Shown one piece after another: positions 1-4,629 of a stretch of DNA of 6,458 bases. Made by a program: the position numbers and the translations under genes. The notes below the pieces were generated by a model. That model had not been told where the DNA came from. It saw nothing but the letters and a program-made list of their open reading frames with translations, and made no database searches. This DNA is from Synergistaceae bacterium (GTDB lineage Bacteria > Synergistota > Synergistia > Synergistales > Synergistaceae), in assembly GCA_030531285.1 (NCBI GenBank), contig JAUNNW010000084.1, positions 1 through 6,458 of the forward strand, read 5' to 3'. Within the stretch, counting starts at the first letter, position 1. Each line of letters begins with the position of its first letter.

Positions 1-60
1 GGTTTTCAAAACCGCCCCTCTTCGTCACAGCCTTTATTTGCGATATTTAATTGTCTGACT

Positions 61-88
61 ATTATATACTAACGCAAAAAAACTGCAA
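61..88 (-). promoter_or_regulatory. Possible leftward promoter at window edge
   Basis: Read on the minus strand, a perfect TATAAT (66 to 61) lies 16 bases after TTGCAG (88 to 83), with an A/T tract between. The -35 is poor (three of six). It would start a transcript near 54 that leaves the window on the left. The first 32 bases of the window, on the minus strand, include TGTGACGAAGAGG followed by the near-palindrome GGTTTTGAAAACC, which could be a structured 5' leader, but too little is visible to name one. Confidence 0.3.
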
Positions 89-116
89 GCGGGAAAAATA
101 AACAGCCGGAAAAACC

Positions 117-193
117 GGTGTCAGCGGTAAAATCAAATGTTGTTCAATGCGGCATCGGCATACGAATCTATAAACTCGGCAGGGGAAAAGACA
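117..193 (-). pseudogene. Orphan 3' tail of a PIN-toxin gene
   Basis: This stretch matches 2140-2216, the 3' end of the intact PIN toxin gene, in a gap-free alignment with 6 mismatches in 77 bases. On the minus strand it still reads SPAEFIDSYADAALNNI and a TGA stop (135-133), against SPAEFIDLYADAALNNA in the intact gene. Homology stops inside the gene on one side and about 16 bases past the stop on the other. It is therefore a fragment of a second, related PIN gene or a duplicated end, not a functional gene. Confidence 0.8.
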
Positions 194-357
194 CATTTGT
201 CATTATGTTTGAAATTAATTGCAGAAAGACTATCAGTGTTGGGAATGGTTTTAACAGGAAAGATAGGTCAAAAGGCATAGTATTCTGCTAAAAAATTGCA
301 TAGAGAAAATAGCAGAGCGTGCAAGGAGATAGGACATTGGCGGTGACGACGCAGTTT
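194..357. other. Gene-free stretch, no recognisable content
   Basis: No open frame with a ribosome-binding site, no clear hairpin and no recognisable protein fragment was found on either strand. It lies between the PIN-tail remnant and the first terminator-like hairpin. The hairpin at 358 may once have terminated a gene that has been lost from here. Confidence 0.5.
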
Positions 358-395
358 AACACAGGCGGAGCGTTATAGCTCCGCCTGTGTTTTTT
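358..395 (+). terminator. Strong intrinsic terminator upstream of the relB-yoeB operon
   Basis: A perfect 14-bp stem (358-371 with 378-391) with arms AACACAGGCGGAGC and GCTCCGCCTGTGTT closes a GTTATA loop and runs into six T (390-395). It would stop transcripts entering from the left and so insulate the toxin-antitoxin promoter 20 bases downstream. No intact gene precedes it. Its core is repeated after the toxin gene. Confidence 0.8.
362..388 (+). repeat. Left copy of a 27-base hairpin repeat flanking the relB-yoeB module
   Basis: These 27 bases are identical to 1079-1105: a 10-bp stem with a GTTATA loop and one trailing T. Both copies are in the same orientation, but since the stem is palindromic the pair differs from its reverse complement only in the loop. 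The two copies bracket exactly one promoter plus the two-gene operon. Confidence 0.8.
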
Positions 396-415
396 GTTTT
401 GTATATTAAGATTGC

Positions 416-444
416 TTTACAATGTAAATTAAATTTGCTATTAT
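416..444 (+). promoter_or_regulatory. Promoter and operator-like palindrome of the relB-yoeB operon
   Basis: TTTACA (416-421) and TATTAT (439-444) are separated by exactly 17 bases, each one base from the sigma-70 consensus. Transcription should start near 451. The -35 forms the left half of a perfect palindrome with a single central base, TTTACA-A-TGTAAA (416-428). An operator there would let the ribbon-helix-helix antitoxin, alone or with the toxin, block RNA polymerase. Autoregulation is usual for this family; binding at this site is inferred. Confidence 0.75.
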
Positions 445-474
445 ATTGTCGGTTGAGAAAGGAAGGTGTATGAA

Positions 475-744
475 ATGGCAACGGTAGCAGTTAATTACAG
501 AATGAATAAGAAGTTGCGGGACGATTTTTCTGTGTTTTGCAAAAAGTTGGGAATATCAATGTCAACCGCTATGACGCTGTTTGCCGCGCAGGCTGTAAAA
601 GAGCAGCGTATTCCTTTTGAAATTACGGCAGAACCTGATTTGTTTTGGAACGAAGAAAATCAGAGGGCTCTCGCAGAGGCTGCCGCTGATTTCAGAGGAG
701 ACAGAAAGCACTTTGCCAAATTTAATCCTGAAGAGAATCTGTAA
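475..744 (+). CDS. relB: RelB/DinJ-family antitoxin
   Basis: This is the antitoxin of a type II toxin-antitoxin pair, 89 residues. The N-terminal half (about 1-50, starting MATVAVNYRMNKKLRDDF and containing LGISMSTAMTLFA) has the strand-helix-helix pattern of the RelB/DinJ ribbon-helix-helix domain, which dimerises and binds the operator. The C-terminal part, rich in acidic and aromatic residues, would wrap around and neutralise the toxin. The ATG at 475 is preferred because AGGAAGG (460-466) sits 8 bases upstream; the in-frame GTG at 466 overlaps that site. The stop overlaps the toxin start by one base (TAATG), so translation is probably coupled. RelB/DinJ proteins usually pair with RelE or YafQ toxins, but pairing with Txe/YoeB-type toxins also occurs. 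Confidence 0.92.
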   Translation: MATVAVNYRMNKKLRDDFSVFCKKLGISMSTAMTLFAAQAVKEQRIPFEITAEPDLFWNEENQRALAEAAADFRGDRKHFAKFNPEENL

Positions 745-1025
745 TGTTGGATGTCTATTGGTATGACGATGCCAAAGAACAGTATCTTGAATGGAGAAAA
801 ACCGATCGCAGAAAATTTGACAAGGTCAATGAGCTGCTTGAGGAAATTCGCGGCTCGAAACCATACAAAGGCAAGGGACATCCTGAGCCGCTTGCAAATA
901 ATCTGTCAGGCTTCTGGAGCCGCAGAATAGACAGAAAAAACAGAATAGTCTATGCAATAGACAAGCAGGGCAGTAAGCCCGCCGTGTTCGTTCTGCAGTG
1001 CGGAACTCATTACAGTCAGCACTGA
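744..1025 (+). CDS. yoeB: Txe/YoeB-family toxin (ribosome-dependent mRNA endonuclease)
   Basis: A 93-residue RelE-fold toxin that would cleave mRNA in the ribosomal A site when the antitoxin is degraded. The family signature is complete: HPEPL (46-50), LSGFWSRRID (54-63), RIVYAID (67-73) and the C-terminal THYSQH (88-93). Aligned by eye with E. coli YoeB, the catalytic set is present as E48, R67, H89 and Y90, so the toxin is predicted active. A few extra residues (about 75-82) lengthen the loop before the last strand compared with E. coli YoeB (84 residues). It starts inside the antitoxin stop codon and has no separate strong ribosome-binding site, which fits coupled translation giving more antitoxin than toxin. 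A hairpin terminator follows 53 bases after the stop. Confidence 0.93.
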   Translation: MLDVYWYDDAKEQYLEWRKTDRRKFDKVNELLEEIRGSKPYKGKGHPEPLANNLSGFWSRRIDRKNRIVYAIDKQGSKPAVFVLQCGTHYSQH

Positions 1026-1078
1026 CGTTTTGTTGGTGCGGTATTTCAAAAGGTTTTAGTCTTGGTACGGTCAAAATT

Positions 1079-1110
1079 CAGGCGGAGCGTTATAGCTCCG
1101 CCTGTTTTGT
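1079..1110. terminator. Bidirectional hairpin between convergent yoeB and the basic-protein gene
   Basis: A 10-bp perfect stem (1079-1088 with 1095-1104), arms CAGGCGGAGC and GCTCCGCCTG, loop GTTATA. On the plus strand it is followed by TTTTGTTATT after yoeB; on the minus strand it follows the stop of the gene ending at 1110 and runs into AATTTT. The T tracts are short, so efficiency may be moderate. The core is identical to the hairpin at 362-388. Confidence 0.7.
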
Positions 1111-1553
1111 TATTCAGTTTTTTTAATTGCCGGATATTTGTCGTAAGGGAGTTTGTCCGGCGTTTCGCGTACAAACTCTGTCTCTCCGCTTTCAGGATTT
1201 TGGGCAAGTTTGTCCGAGTATTCCTGCCCGACGCATTTGATTATCCCGCAGCAGTTTTTTGTATCAAGGAATATCGCAAGCTGCGGTATCGCGCCTTTCG
1301 TTTCCCGCACCTCTTTCGGCACTATCCGGAGAATGGCTTTCGGAAGTTTTACGTCCCTGCTTTCGCGAAGCGGTATTGTTGTTATGTATTTCAGGCTTCC
1401 GTCGTTTGACACCGCGTTGAAGATAAATTTCTGCCGTCTTCTTCGCGAAACTTTTTTTACTGCCGTTCTGCTGTTTCTTTTTATGTCTCCGTACCTGTTC
1501 AGCTTTATCTGCTTTTTGGGCCTTTCTTTTTTCTTAACTGTTTTGACTGCCAT
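1110..1553 (-). CDS. Small highly basic protein of unknown function
   Basis: 147 residues, not recognised. The first 41 residues contain 18 Lys/Arg, including KKK at 7-9 and RRRR at 37-40, suggesting nucleic-acid or ribosome binding through a disordered tail. Residues 42-110 look folded, with alternating hydrophobic stretches such as AILRIVP (73-79) and LAIFLD (92-97) and three cysteines (101, 102, 107). The C-terminus is polar. The frame is open for 76 more codons upstream, but that part covers the terminator and structured RNA and looks non-coding. The ATG at 1553 is chosen because GAGGAG lies 10 bases upstream. I see no separate promoter between the terminator at 1621 and this start, so expression may depend on readthrough from the RNA promoter at 1986. 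What it does is unknown. Confidence 0.65.
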   Translation of the reverse strand: MAVKTVKKKERPKKQIKLNRYGDIKRNSRTAVKKVSRRRRQKFIFNAVSNDGSLKYITTIPLRESRDVKLPKAILRIVPKEVRETKGAIPQLAIFLDTKNCCGIIKCVGQEYSDKLAQNPESGETEFVRETPDKLPYDKYPAIKKTE

Positions 1554-1620
1554 ATTTTTATGTCTCCTCTCGCTGTAAATTTTTGACTGCCGGATAAAAA
1601 GTTTGTCCGTGTGCTGTGTG

Positions 1621-1664
1621 TAAAAAGCGGCAGGCAACAGAAAACTAATTCTGAGCCTGCCGCT
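1621..1664 (-). terminator. Strong terminator ending the structured RNA
   Basis: A 10-bp GC-rich stem (1626-1635 with 1655-1664), arms AGCGGCAGGC and GCCTGCCGCT, continues through a small internal loop into a 5-bp stem (CAGAA with TTCTG) closed by six bases. On the minus strand it runs into TTTTTA. On the plus strand it is followed nine bases later by six T, so it could act both ways. It separates the structured RNA from the basic-protein gene, 68 bases before that gene's start codon, where an attenuator would sit. Confidence 0.75.
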
Positions 1665-1951
1665 AAGAGTCTTTTTTGTCTGCCGGGTGCAAACCGGCCA
1701 GTCAGGCGACGGTATGGGATCGTGTGTAGACCTGGAACGAGGGAGTCCCTCAGAGCCGCATTTCTGCGGTGTTCCAGCCATCGTACCTAAATAAGGAACG
1801 AGCTTGCCGAGGCTTTAAATTGACTGCGCTTGACGTCAATGCGATTTTTACAGGACATTTCACCGAATACCGACGGTGAAGATGGCTGGTGAGACCCTCC
1901 GCCGGTATAATGTTCTGCAGTAAGAGACAGAGAACTCGTCTGCCTCAATAC
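1621..1951 (-). ncRNA. Unidentified structured RNA, about 330 nt
   Basis: The RNA is bounded by a strong promoter (start near 1951) and a strong terminator, with no credible reading frame inside. Helices, given in plus-strand positions: a hairpin near the 5' end with arms GAGGCAGA and TCTGTCTC; a hairpin with arms TTCACCG and CGGTGAA (about 1858-1879); ATTGAC with GTCAAT (about 1819-1840); a three-way junction closed by 1732-1738 with 1771-1777, holding hairpin 1739-1751 (arms GAGGG, CCCTC) and hairpin 1756-1769 with a GAAA tetraloop in the RNA; and a hairpin at 1680-1701. A 9-bp long-range pairing (1774-1782 with 1881-1889) overlaps the junction stem, so the two are mutually exclusive. I compared it from memory with RNase P, tmRNA, 6S, SRP, T-box, glmS, cobalamin, FMN, TPP, lysine and glycine RNAs and found no match. 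It may be a stand-alone small RNA or a long leader controlling the basic-protein gene. Confidence 0.55.
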
Positions 1952-1958
1952 GGGGACA

Positions 1959-1986
1959 ATTATACACGAAACAATGCAAAAGTCAA
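1959..1986 (-). promoter_or_regulatory. Strong minus-strand promoter of the structured RNA
   Basis: On the minus strand TTGACT (1986-1981) is followed after 16 bases by a perfect TATAAT (1964-1959). Only one of twelve positions departs from consensus. Transcription would begin about 8 bases on, near G1951. The upstream side is A/T-rich (about 1990-2040), which could act as an UP-like element. No reading frame with a ribosome-binding site follows until 1553. Confidence 0.75.
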
Positions 1987-2046
1987 TACCAAAAATGCAG
2001 AAAAGCAATAAAAAAATATAAACAATACAATATAACACAATAAAAC

Positions 2047-2075
2047 AAGCGGCAGAGCATTCGCCCTGCCGCTTT
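2047..2075 (-). terminator. Terminator of the PIN toxin operon
   Basis: A stem of AAGCGGCAG with CTGCCGCTT, plus two further pairs beyond one A-C mismatch, has a four-base loop (2059-2062). On the minus strand it runs into TTGTTTTATT. It lies about 80 bases after the PIN toxin stop and is the first hairpin that operon meets. It is part of the 104-base repeat, so it was probably the permease's terminator originally. Confidence 0.65.
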
Positions 2076-2096
2076 GATATTTGATATACGATTGAA

Positions 2097-2139
2097 ATAA
2101 TTATTTTGCGATGCCGCGTTCTTTGTCTGTTACCGGAAT
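2097..2139 (-). pseudogene. Truncated copy of the permease 3' end
   Basis: Matches the genuine permease gene end (from 5267) at 42 of 43 bases. On the minus strand it reads IPVTDKERGIAK and a stop; the intact gene has IPGTDKERGIAK. Only about 12 codons remain and there is no start, so it cannot make protein. It is one of three copies of this gene end in the window. Confidence 0.85.
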
Positions 2140-2155
2140 GGTGTCAGCAGTAAAA

Positions 2156-2575
2156 TCAAGCGTTGTTCAATGCGGCATCGGCATATAAATCTATAAACTC
2201 GGCAGGGGAAAGGACAGGTCCGTCGTCGGGAAAATGTCTTTTATTGCCGGTGATGAGAATACTGCAAGCTGCTTTTGCCACGGCGTAAAATTTTCTGTCA
2301 GCTTCGTCTGTAAAAGGCGTCTCAACAAACGCCGGTATAACAGAAATGCCTTCTGTTTCAATAAAATTCAGCAGCGAATGTACCTGTGCAGGCTTGAATT
2401 TGAACTCGGGACGCAGAAGCACTGTTTCATACTCCTGCAAAATTTCCCAACAGTAAACTGCTTTCAGCCTGCGCTCAAGCAGAAGTCCCAAAATCTGCGA
2501 CGGCGCACGTTTGTTGTGCGACCAAAAAGCAGAAACAAGAACGTTGGTATCAACAACAACGCTGTTAATTTCCAC
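2156..2575 (-). CDS. PIN-domain toxin (putative RNase, COG1569-like)
   Basis: 139 residues, a metal-dependent RNase toxin partnered with the antitoxin just upstream. The PIN signatures are in order: VVVDTNVLVSAF (6-17) with Asp9; EILQEYETVL (44-53) with Glu48; DEADRKFYAVA (90-100) with Asp90 and Asp93; and ITGNKRHFP (108-116), typical of this PIN subgroup. The acidic metal-binding positions are present, so activity is expected. The GTG at 2575 puts the first strand at the usual distance from the N-terminus and overlaps the antitoxin gene end by 11 bases; a TTG at 2602 would add nine residues with no better ribosome-binding site. The overlap implies coupled translation. The last 17 codons and downstream flank are repeated in decayed form at 117-193. 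Confidence 0.9.
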   Translation of the reverse strand: MEINSVVVDTNVLVSAFWSHNKRAPSQILGLLLERRLKAVYCWEILQEYETVLLRPEFKFKPAQVHSLLNFIETEGISVIPAFVETPFTDEADRKFYAVAKAACSILITGNKRHFPDDGPVLSPAEFIDLYADAALNNA

Positions 2576-2840
2576 GGCGCGCCCCGCTGATAATGCGCTC
2601 AATCTCAGAATCTTCCATACAGCCGTTTTTTGCGGCGGTTTTCTGCATATCGTTAAATGCGATTACCGCCTTTGCCTGACGGATGGCACGGACAGTTTCC
2701 TCTATATCGCTGCCTGAAATGTCAAGCATAAGTGCTGCGGGCTTTCCGTTGTTGGTGATAATAACCTGCCCGTCAGCCGCTATATCCTGCCACAATGCCT
2801 TTGGCGTGGTTCTCAAATCCCTTGCGGAATAGAAATTCAT
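2565..2840 (-). CDS. Phd/YefM-type antitoxin
   Basis: 91 residues. The N-terminal part NFYSARDLRTTPKALWQD, then GQVIITNNGKPAALMLDIS, is the classic Phd/YefM fold: a DNA-binding dimer with the pattern S-A-R-x-L and then the strand ending in N-G-K-P-A-A-L. The C-terminal tail (about 50-91, containing ERIISGARRGN) would bind and mask the PIN nuclease. The ATG at 2840 is chosen because GAGGTGAT lies seven bases upstream; an in-frame GTG at 2849 overlaps that site. The gene is first in its operon and its stop lies inside the toxin start region. Phd/YefM antitoxins are best known with Doc and YoeB toxins, but PIN partners also occur. Confidence 0.88.
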   Translation of the reverse strand: MNFYSARDLRTTPKALWQDIAADGQVIITNNGKPAALMLDISGSDIEETVRAIRQAKAVIAFNDMQKTAAKNGCMEDSEIERIISGARRGN

Positions 2841-2858
2841 TCTTATCACCTCGCGGTT

Positions 2859-2887
2859 ATTATACAGAAAGATAGCACGATTGTCTA
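2859..2887 (-). promoter_or_regulatory. Promoter of the PIN toxin-antitoxin operon
   Basis: On the minus strand TAGACA (2887-2882) and a perfect TATAAT (2864-2859) are separated by exactly 17 bases. The transcript would start near 2852, giving a very short leader before the antitoxin start at 2840. Autoregulation by the antitoxin is usual for the family, but no obvious palindrome is visible here. Confidence 0.75.
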
Positions 2888-3154
2888 CGAAAATATTACA
2901 TAATTTTTAATAGCTTCATTGTAACTGAAAAGCAAATCGTTAATTCTGTCTATGTCATAAATACCATTTAGCAGAACTATACCTTTTTATGACAGCGCAC
3001 CCCAACCTGAACTACTCCATTTGGCTGACAAAATACTCTATTAATTTGTCTTTAAGGCATTTCTAAAAATTAGGGAGCAAAACCGAGAGAAAAGGAGTAA
3101 AATAGAAACATAAACAGACGAAAGGGGCAGACAAACCCGGAGGAAGATATATAG
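2888..3154. other. Gene-free A/T-rich stretch between the PIN operon and the transposase remnant
   Basis: No supported gene on either strand. It contains a 9-base inverted repeat (2953-2994) and a G/A-rich plus-strand segment (about 3070-3150) with several SD-like motifs (AAAGGAG, GGAGG) that lead only to short frames closed by stops. Part of it may be the flank or decayed 5' end of the IS element that left the fragment at 3155. Confidence 0.5.
2953..2994. repeat. Nine-base inverted repeat
   Basis: TGTCATAAA (2953-2961) and TTTATGACA (2986-2994) are perfect inverted copies 24 bases apart. They could form a weak stem-loop, be a divergent binding site or be an IS end. Nothing nearby decides between these. 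Confidence 0.4.
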
Positions 3155-3310
3155 TATGAGCTGCAGTTAGAATAATTTCAGATATACAACTGCCGGACAT
3201 TTACAAGATTCCTTGGTTTAGGAGAGGCAGACGACATTCTTGACGCAAAAACGATATGGCTTTTTAAAGAAACGCTTGCGAGAACAAAAGCGGTGGAAGT
3301 GCCCGTTTGA
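3155..3310 (+). pseudogene. IS5-type transposase remnant (N-terminal fragment)
   Basis: In the frame beginning at 3155 the DNA reads YELQLE, a TAA stop at 3173, then FQIYNCRTFTRFLGLGEADD followed by ILDAKTIWLFKETLARTKAV. The run RFLGL...D...DAKTIWLFKE is the conserved N-terminal segment of IS5/IS1182-like DDE transposases. Similarity ends after KAVE (about 3298) and the frame stops at 3308, so the catalytic domain is gone. With an internal stop, no start and no DDE part, this is a dead fragment. It shows that an insertion sequence once sat here and was later deleted, possibly in the event that left the gene tail at 3338. Confidence 0.85.
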
Positions 3311-3336
3311 CATTTCGTGTCGCAAAGGCGCATATT
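3307..3336 (+). promoter_or_regulatory. Possible promoter of the AbiEii-like operon
   Basis: A perfect TTGACA (3307-3312) is followed after 18 bases by CATATT (3331-3336); TATTAA at 3333 is an alternative at 20. The -35 is ideal, the -10 only fair. It lies at the broken edge of the transposase remnant, so the operon may have acquired its promoter through the IS deletion. The transcript would include the repeated leader at 3360-3422. Confidence 0.4.
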
Positions 3337-3337
3337 A

Positions 3338-3422
3338 ATACGCGCTGAGTTTGTTCAAGTAATTACACAAGGGAGCAGGGGACGAAAACCGAAGCCTGAG
3401 GGCAGGCGGAGTTCCTTAAAAA
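3338..3422 (+). repeat. 85-base repeat, left copy: orphan gene tail plus structured leader
   Basis: Matches 4605-4689 without gaps (offset 1267) with about four mismatches. The first part encodes YALSLFK and a stop (3339-3362), the C-terminus of the gene at 4228-4629, here without the rest of the gene. The second part can fold: AAGGGAGC pairs with GTTCCTT around an inner hairpin with arms GCCTG and CAGGC. It ends 26 bases before the start of the AbiEii-like gene, so it would form that mRNA's 5' leader. Confidence 0.85.
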
Positions 3423-3448
3423 GCAACACAACGGGAGAAGGTAAAAAC

Positions 3449-4231
3449 ATGGCAGTAGTAATACCAAAAAAAGAAATATTGCCGATGGCGCAACGTGAAT
3501 TATGGCCTTTTTTGAGAGAAGTCCCGAAAGATTTTGTGTTGTACGGCGGCACTGCGGTTGCGTTGAGGTGCGGACACAGGCAGTCTGTAGATTTTGATTT
3601 TTTCTCTACGCGAAACGATCCAAACGTTTTGTCGTCCACAGAAAAGTTGAGTTTTGTATCAAAATACGCCACAAAATGTGATTTACAAACTACTCGTAAT
3701 AATTCTTCGCAGGCAATTTATAATTTGTGTATGTCAGACAACACAAACGTTCAGGTTACCTTTGTGCGGGATTCAAACTGGATTGGCGGAGCGGTTAAGC
3801 AGCCGGATACAGCTTCAGACAATAGGATAAACATTGCATCTCCGATAGACTTGATGGCAACAAAAATTGATTCAATGATACAAAGAAAAGCCATTAAGGA
3901 TTTTATAGATGTGGCGGAGCTTGTATCCAGCGGGATTTCGTTTCAAAAGGGCTTGTCCGCGCTTTTGGCAATTCGCAAGGATAACCTTGTTTCCGAAATT
4001 TCAGATATTAACACGTTTATTGGCAATATGGATTATGACGGAGAAGAGTTTATTAAATCACATTTTTACAAAGACGAAACTATTAATCCAAATTATGTGA
4101 GTGTTCTGACGCAGGTCGCAAACATACTTGTCAACGAGGCGGCAAACACTGATTTGCGGGCTGTCATAAAAAACAGTTCTAAAATTAAGGTTTCGGAGGA
4201 TTTGTCTTTTTCGTTGAGGTATGAGAGATGA
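3449..4231 (+). CDS. AbiEii/AbiGii-family nucleotidyltransferase toxin
   Basis: 260 residues, the usual size for the family. Members are DNA polymerase-beta-like nucleotidyltransferases that act as type IV or MenT-like toxins, some by modifying tRNA ends, and can give abortive phage infection. Visible motifs: LYGGTAVAL (31-39), then GHRQSVDFDFFS (42-53) with the metal-binding pair Asp48 and Asp50; and PIDLMATKIDSM...RKAIKDFIDVAEL (132-158) with Lys139, Arg146, Lys150-Asp151 and Asp154, matching the family's later K and R(K)D-x-x-D motifs. The active site looks intact. The ATG at 3449 has GGGAGAAGG about seven bases upstream; the 44-codon extension to 3317 runs through the repeat and is rejected. 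An AbiEi-type antitoxin normally precedes the toxin, but none is present here. The stop overlaps the next start by four bases. Confidence 0.9.
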   Translation: MAVVIPKKEILPMAQRELWPFLREVPKDFVLYGGTAVALRCGHRQSVDFDFFSTRNDPNVLSSTEKLSFVSKYATKCDLQTTRNNSSQAIYNLCMSDNTNVQVTFVRDSNWIGGAVKQPDTASDNRINIASPIDLMATKIDSMIQRKAIKDFIDVAELVSSGISFQKGLSALLAIRKDNLVSEISDINTFIGNMDYDGEEFIKSHFYKDETINPNYVSVLTQVANILVNEAANTDLRAVIKNSSKIKVSEDLSFSLRYER

Positions 4232-4629
4232 AGAAAATCAGTACAAAAGAATTTACAGAGTTTGCGAACAGAAACGTGTATTGGTGGTGCAAACTTAAAA
4301 CCGCTGAAGTCAATGACGTGCTGGTAATGATTATGGCAAAACATACACCGGCGCTTGAAAAGGAAGCAAGAGAGCGTTTCGGGTTCACAGACGAAGATTT
4401 CAGAAATGCCCTTAAAACAGCGCGTCCGGGCATATTTGCGAGGGTAGAGCTTTGGGAAAAAGTTAATCAAAGGCTGGGTATCAATCCGGCGCTTCCATTT
4501 CCGAAGTATGACGACAGGGCAGAATATATCCGGCGTATCAGCGCAGAAAAAGACTGCGCCGAACGGATAGCAGCACTGGACAAAAAAACAGCGGATTTAA
4601 CGGCATACGCACTGAGTTTGTTCAAGTAA
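4228..4629 (+). CDS. Unknown protein coupled to the AbiEii-like toxin (candidate antitoxin)
   Basis: 133 residues, not recognised. It is soluble and largely helical in appearance, with an aromatic cluster near the N-terminus (RNVYWWCKL, 15-23), charged middle helices and a C-terminal alanine-rich helix ending YALSLFK. No membrane segment, signal peptide or obvious helix-turn-helix. The start overlaps the toxin stop (ATGA), so translation is coupled and the two products probably act together. As no AbiEi-like gene lies upstream, this is the best local candidate for the antitoxin or for an accessory subunit; this is inference from position only. Its last codons and downstream leader also occur without the gene at 3338, so a relative once stood upstream of the toxin gene. 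Confidence 0.85.
   Translation: MKKISTKEFTEFANRNVYWWCKLKTAEVNDVLVMIMAKHTPALEKEARERFGFTDEDFRNALKTARPGIFARVELWEKVNQRLGINPALPFPKYDDRAEYIRRISAEKDCAERIAALDKKTADLTAYALSLFK

Larger units (their letters stand above)
2036..2139 (-). repeat. 104-base repeat, left copy: hairpin plus permease 3' end
   Basis: This is identical to 5076-5179 at 99 of 104 positions without gaps (offset 3040). It contains a terminator hairpin, a 22-base A/T-rich spacer and the last codons of the permease gene. On its right it joins directly to the 3' flank of the PIN toxin gene at 2140. The two copies therefore bracket a 3040-bp unit. Confidence 0.9.

Noticed and set aside
1..32. Possible tRNA anticodon arm (GGTTTTCAAAACC) at the left edge, either SeC-like on the plus strand or Ser(UGA)-like on the minus strand
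   Set aside because: The 7-base loop fits an anticodon arm, but the plus strand has no T-arm sequence after it, and on the minus strand the bases before it do not form a proper D-arm or acceptor end. A T-box-like leader is also only suggestive.
362..1105. Integron attC-like sites around the relB-yoeB cassette
   Set aside because: The hairpins are short perfect palindromes with T tracts. I could not find the GTTRRRY and RYYYAAC core sites or the unpaired bases typical of attC, and no integrase is present.
1153..1578. Plus-strand 141-codon frame rich in Phe, Leu and Ser
   Set aside because: It is antisense to the basic-protein gene, and the Lys/Arg-rich codons of that gene explain its composition. 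No SD.
1680..1715. Cobalamin-riboswitch-like string on the plus strand (GGTGCAAACCGG, then GTCAGG)
   Set aside because: The order and the remaining B12-box elements are missing, and the region is better explained as a hairpin of the minus-strand RNA.
1554..1781. N-terminal extension of the basic-protein reading frame (76 codons)
   Set aside because: It runs through the terminator and the structured RNA, has no SD, and its composition does not resemble a protein. The ATG at 1553 with GAGGAG is better.
3317..3448. 44-codon extension of the AbiEii-like gene to an upstream start
   Set aside because: It reads out of frame through the repeated gene tail and leader, and lacks an SD. The ATG at 3449 has one and gives the normal family start.
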